Below, piece by piece: positions 60,758 to 64,000 of a stretch of DNA of 64,000 nt (its first letter is position 1; each line of letters starts with the position of its first letter). The translations under genes and the position numbers were made by a program. The notes under the pieces are model-generated. The model did not search any database. It saw only the letters and a program-made list of their open reading frames with translations, and had not been told where the DNA came from. The stretch lies in the NCBI GenBank assembly GCA_963816155.1, contig CAWFJE010000010.1, positions 310,001 to 374,000 on the forward strand, given 5' to 3'. Source of the DNA: JAXGXJ01 sp963816155. Lineage in GTDB: Bacteria > Actinomycetota > Thermoleophilia > RBG-16-64-13.

Positions 60758-60920
60758 GACTATGAGGACCCCCGGAGGGCAAAACTTCTGAAGAATAGGC
60801 CGACTTACTACTCCCCCGCCGGTGGCTAACCTCAAACCTTGACTCGGACGCGGGCCCGCGTGTTGCGCCCGCCGGCGACCGCGCGTACGCGAGACGAAGC
60901 ATGGGGACCGCCCCGGGCCC

Positions 60921-61094
60921 CTACTCCTCGCGCACGATGTCCACGGCCGTCACCTGGAAGAGAGGGACGACTAGGTCGTGATCTTCGTTGAAGGCCAAGG
61001 TGAGGATGCCGTCCTTGATCTCGTACTCCGCGACGGATGTGTAGGTGGCACGCTCGTGGGAATCGTTGCACCAACGGACGTTGATCGTGTACAC
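60921..61094 (-). CDS. Small hypothetical protein (57 residues)
   Basis: A 57-residue acidic protein starting at GTG with GGGAGGT 4 bases upstream: it begins (V/M)YTINVRWCNDSHERATYTSV and ends in FQVTAVDIVREE. It is predicted mostly beta-strand with one Cys and one His. The good ribosome site and codon use make it a real gene; I recognise no family. It lies 38 bases after the PLP decarboxylase and 163 bases before the sensor phosphatase, all on the same strand, so co-expression with either is possible. Confidence 0.65.
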   Translation of the reverse strand: MYTINVRWCNDSHERATYTSVAEYEIKDGILTLAFNEDHDLVVPLFQVTAVDIVREE

Positions 61095-61132
61095 AGGACC
61101 TCCCTTTTCTCGTATGGCCCTGGCCGCGACCC

Positions 61133-62581
61133 TCAACCAGCGGCGGTGGCGGCAAGGGCTGCCTCCTGGAGCATCTCCCAGGCCTGTCGCACGTGCCGGG
61201 CCTCCGTGCGGGCCTGGCCCACACAAAGACGCAGCACCAGGCGGTCGTCGAGTTTCGTGTGACTCAGATACATGCGCCCGGAAGAGTTGACCCGGTCCAT
61301 GATGGCCTGGGTCACCTCGTCACCCGCCTTGTGGCGGAAACAGACCAAGTTGAGCGGGGCCGGAGCGGCCAGGACGAAGTCCGGGTGCTCGAGCACCCAG
61401 TGTTTGAACTCCTGCGCCAGGGCCACATGCTGGCGCACGTGGAAGCGCAGGCCCTGCACGCCGTAATGCCGTATGACCATCCACAGCTTCAGCGCCCGGA
61501 AGCGACGGCCCAGCGGCACCTGCCAGTCGCGATAGTCGATGACGGCGCCTGAGGCCGTGGCCGCGTTGCGCAGGTATTCGGGCAAGATGCTGAGGGCGCC
61601 CACCAGCGCGGCCCTGTCGGCCACGAAGAAGGCGCTGCAGTCGAAACCGGTGAACATCCACTTGTGAGGATTGAAGACGTAGCTGTCGGCCAGTTCCAGC
61701 CCCTGGTGCACCCAGCGGTACTCCGGACAGACGGCGGCCGTACCGCACATGGCCCCATCGACGTGCAGCCACATGCCGTACCGGCGGCAGACCTCGCCGA
61801 TGGCCGGCAGAGGGTCGAAGGCGTTGGAGGAGGTGGTGCCCACGGTGGCCACCGTCAGGAAGGGCTTGCGACCGGCAGCCAGGTCCGCCTGGATGGCCTC
61901 TTCGAGCAGGTCGGGACGCATGGCATAGGCCTGATCCACGCCCACGCAGCGCAGGTTGTCGCTGCCGATGCCGGCCACGCGGATATCCTTCTCCAGGTGG
62001 GAGTGCGTCTGCGAGGAGGCGTAGGCCACCAGGCTGCCGTCGCAACCCTCGTGGTTGCTGACCAGGCCGGTGGCGCGCTCTCGAGCGGCCAGGATGGCAC
62101 ACAGCGTCGAACTGGAGGCGGAGTCCTCGATCACGCCCCCGCCGGCGCCGCGCGAACTGAACTGCTCGGGCAGGTCCAGCATCTCCACGAGCCAGTCCGT
62201 CACGTGCGTCTCGAGCTCGGTGTAGGCGGGGCTGTTGATCCACATCATGCCCTGGGCGTTAAGCCCTGAAGACAGGAGATCGCCCAGGATGGAGGCGCCT
62301 GAGGTATTGGAGGGGAAGAAAGCGAAGAAGTCGGGTGACTGCCAGTGCGTGATGCCGGGCATGATGATGCCGTCCATGTCGCGCAGCACGGCGTCCATGG
62401 ACTCGCCCTCCTCGGGCGGGTGTGGCGGCAGCTGGGCGCGGATGTCGCCGGGCTGCACCTGGGAGAGGACGGGATAACTCTCCACCTCTTCCATGTAGCG
62501 GGCAACCCACTCCACGGCGGCGTGGCCCTGCTTCCGGAACTCGTCCGGAGTCATGTGATAGCTCATGGGCTCCATTCCCAT
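61133..62581 (-). CDS. Group II pyridoxal-dependent decarboxylase (aromatic amino acid type)
   Basis: A 482-residue fold-type I PLP enzyme related to aromatic-L-amino-acid (DOPA/Trp/Tyr) decarboxylases. Visible are HWQSPDFFAFFPSNTSGASIL, the substrate/PLP stretch DSASSSTLCAILAARERA, TVGTTSSNAFDPL, WLHVDGAMCG (PLP Asp) and NPHKWMFTGFDCSAFFV with the Schiff-base Lys. Length fits the family. It would release an aromatic amine and CO2; the preferred substrate cannot be read. The start is uncertain within the first six codons. It follows the GltD-like gene by 35 bases and may be in one operon with it. Confidence 0.9.
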   Translation of the reverse strand: MGMEPMSYHMTPDEFRKQGHAAVEWVARYMEEVESYPVLSQVQPGDIRAQLPPHPPEEGESMDAVLRDMDGIIMPGITHWQSPDFFAFFPSNTSGASILGDLLSSGLNAQGMMWINSPAYTELETHVTDWLVEMLDLPEQFSSRGAGGGVIEDSASSSTLCAILAARERATGLVSNHEGCDGSLVAYASSQTHSHLEKDIRVAGIGSDNLRCVGVDQAYAMRPDLLEEAIQADLAAGRKPFLTVATVGTTSSNAFDPLPAIGEVCRRYGMWLHVDGAMCGTAAVCPEYRWVHQGLELADSYVFNPHKWMFTGFDCSAFFVADRAALVGALSILPEYLRNAATASGAVIDYRDWQVPLGRRFRALKLWMVIRHYGVQGLRFHVRQHVALAQEFKHWVLEHPDFVLAAPAPLNLVCFRHKAGDEVTQAIMDRVNSSGRMYLSHTKLDDRLVLRLCVGQARTEARHVRQAWEMLQEAALAATAAG

Positions 62582-62616
62582 CTAGAGCGACAACGGCCCG
62601 TGCTGGCCGTGAGGCA

Positions 62617-64000
62617 CTACGTGGCGACCAGGATGGGCCGGTGACAGCGCAGGCAGCGGTCGGCCTCAGCGGTCACCTGAGCCAGCGTGTAGCCCAACTC
62701 CACCGCCTCGAAGGTCGTAACGCGATAGTCGATGGGCAGGACCGGCATCTTCTCCCGCTTGCCGTAGTCCACCTCGGGCGCCAGCGGGTAGACACTCTTC
62801 TGTGCTCCCAGGAACATGGCCAGCCGCTTGGTCTTGTCCTCGAGGTCCTCGACCACCGGCTCGCCGCGCAGGTACTTGTCGATGTACTTGGCCGCCGTCT
62901 TGCCGGCGTTGATGGCCTCGATGATGGTCCCTCCGCCGCTCACGGCGTCGCCGCCCACGAAGAGGCCGGGCTTGCTGGTCTGGAGCGTATGGGAGTCGAC
63001 CTCCATATAGCCATATTTGTTCATGGAGATGGACTCGTCGCCGGCGAAGGGGTCGAAGTCGGGCTTCTGCCCCACGGCGGCGATGATGCTGTCGGCCTGG
63101 AGCACGAAGGGAGCCATGTCGGCAGGCACGGGTCGGCGCCGGCCGCTCTCGTCGGGCTCGCCCAGTTCCATCTGCTGACAGACGAGACCCTCCACCCCAC
63201 CGTCGTCACCGCGACATTCGAGCGGCGTGGCCAGGTAGAGGAACTCCACGCCCTCCTCCTCGGCTTCCTCTATCTCCCAGACGTTGGCCGGCATCTCGTT
63301 GCGCGTACGGCGGTAGACCACCCGTACCTCCTTGGCACCCAGGCGGACGGCGGTGCGGGCAGCGTCCATGGCGGAGTTACCGCCTCCCAGGACCAGCACC
63401 TTGTCGCCGATGTCGACCTTCTCCCCCAGGGCCACCCTGCGCAGGAACTCGATGGCGTCCATGGAACCGGGCAGGTCTTCGCCGGGGATGCCCAGCGGAC
63501 GGCCCAAGTGCGCGCCGATACTGGCGAAGGTGGCCTTGAAGCCCATTCCCTCCAGGTCGGCGAACTGGAAGTCGCGGCCCAGCCGGGTGTTGTAGCGGAT
63601 CTCGGCGCCTTCTTCTTCGATAAGCTCGGCCTCGCGGTGGATGACGTGACGAGGCAGGCGATACTCGGGGATGCCCACGTGGACCATGCCACCCGGGACG
63701 GGCAGATCTTCGAAGATGACCGGCTTGTAGCCCCGGCGGGCCAGGAAGTAGGCCGCGGACAGCCCCGCGGGACCGGCACCGATGATGGCCACCTGGTCGG
63801 GCTCGGCCGAGGAGTCGGCGGCAGCCGGTGCGCCGGCTTCGGCCGCGGGCTCAGCGACCGGCGCGGCGGGCGCCCCGAGGGGGCGCTGGCTCTCCTGGGC
63901 GGTGACCAACTCGCTCACCTCGTGCGGTCCCCCGGCGATGAGTCCCGGGCCGCCTGCGGCGGCCACCGTCTCCGCGTCTCCCCCGTGGGTCGGCGCCGCC
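62617..64000 (-). CDS. GltD-like FAD/NAD(P)-dependent oxidoreductase (partial, N-terminus off window)
   Basis: At least 461 residues; the reading frame stays open to position 64000, so the true start lies outside. An Ala/Pro-rich linker (PLGAPAAPVAEPAAEAGAPA) precedes a flavin-dependent pyridine-nucleotide oxidoreductase domain: VAIIGAGPAGLSAAYFLARR, GGMVHVGIPEYRLPRHV, second nucleotide loop VLVLGGGNSAMDAARTAVRL, and LFVGGDAVSGGGTIIEAINA. The C-terminus ends with CLRCHRP. This is the GltD/NfnB-like fold used in several electron-transfer complexes (for example with Fe-S or hydrogenase-type partners). It is distinct from the true gltD at 16887. A role supplying or bifurcating electrons is inferred. 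Confidence 0.85.
   Translation of the reverse strand, partial: AAPTHGGDAETVAAAGGPGLIAGGPHEVSELVTAQESQRPLGAPAAPVAEPAAEAGAPAAADSSAEPDQVAIIGAGPAGLSAAYFLARRGYKPVIFEDLPVPGGMVHVGIPEYRLPRHVIHREAELIEEEGAEIRYNTRLGRDFQFADLEGMGFKATFASIGAHLGRPLGIPGEDLPGSMDAIEFLRRVALGEKVDIGDKVLVLGGGNSAMDAARTAVRLGAKEVRVVYRRTRNEMPANVWEIEEAEEEGVEFLYLATPLECRGDDGGVEGLVCQQMELGEPDESGRRRPVPADMAPFVLQADSIIAAVGQKPDFDPFAGDESISMNKYGYMEVDSHTLQTSKPGLFVGGDAVSGGGTIIEAINAGKTAAKYIDKYLRGEPVVEDLEDKTKRLAMFLGAQKSVYPLAPEVDYGKREKMPVLPIDYRVTTFEAVELGYTLAQVTAEADRCLRCHRPILVAT

Noticed and set aside
1..64000. CRISPR arrays, tRNA, rRNA genes, insertion sequences or prophage genes
   Set aside because: I found no repeat-spacer pattern, no tRNA cloverleaf or rRNA sequence, and no transposase, integrase or phage protein.

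Overview
The window is 64 kb of GC-rich bacterial chromosome. I read it as an anaerobic or facultatively anaerobic, deep-branching member of the Actinomycetota. The signs are high GC, frequent GTG and TTG starts, a Thr/Ala-rich lipoprotein linker, candidate leaderless promoters, and a hisI-trpE order often seen in that phylum. The anaerobic signs are a 2-hydroxyacyl-CoA dehydratase-type activase, a transhydroxylase-like molybdoenzyme, rubredoxin, a ferredoxin:thioredoxin reductase chain and a membrane pyrophosphatase. The phylum is an inference; no rRNA or tRNA is visible.

Layout. 1-4.3 kb: partial trpE and hisI (minus strand), cinA, and a secreted SLH/L,D-transpeptidase. 4.3-6.7 kb: an overlapping glutaredoxin-like/FTR catalytic chain pair, then serA. 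6.8-12 kb: a BMP-type nucleoside ABC transporter (lipoprotein, double ATPase, two permeases) with two long hairpins after the lipoprotein gene. 12-27 kb: a nitrogen-assimilation region: gltB, gltD, glnA, a YbjQ-family gene, an amidohydrolase, a PII gene, a PucR-type regulator, two tandem ammonium transporter genes sharing tracts of identical DNA, and a second PII gene. 27-36 kb: an NhaD-like antiporter, a two-gene activase/dehydratase-like unit, and an MMPL exporter. 36-42 kb: a two-subunit molybdoenzyme closely resembling pyrogallol-phloroglucinol transhydroxylase, then xdhC and hutI on the other strand. 42.5-50 kb: potassium and energy genes (trkA, trkH, a KimA-like permease, a divergent hppA). 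50-64 kb: rubredoxin, an ApgM-type mutase, an FMN protein, an aminotransferase, an SDR, a B12-reactivation-domain protein, a zinc-ribbon gene split by an in-frame stop, a PPC-domain protein, a large PAS/GAF/SpoIIE sensor phosphatase, a 57-residue protein, a group II PLP decarboxylase and a partial GltD-like oxidoreductase.

How the genes fit together. The nitrogen region is a complete ammonium uptake and GS-GOGAT module. Both PII proteins lack Tyr51, and the glutamine synthetase has Phe where the adenylylated Tyr normally sits, so control by effector binding is more likely than control by covalent modification. The Trk genes, KimA-like permease and pyrophosphatase lie together and probably support K+ and ion homeostasis. 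The molybdoenzyme suggests anaerobic trihydroxybenzene metabolism, and XdhC may help with molybdenum cofactor supply.

The items most worth a second look are the mosaic amt duplication, the split zinc-ribbon gene, the activase operon, the transhydroxylase-like pair, the gltB leader with an internal terminator, the glutaredoxin-FTR pair, and a shared start-proximal promoter element at two distant genes.
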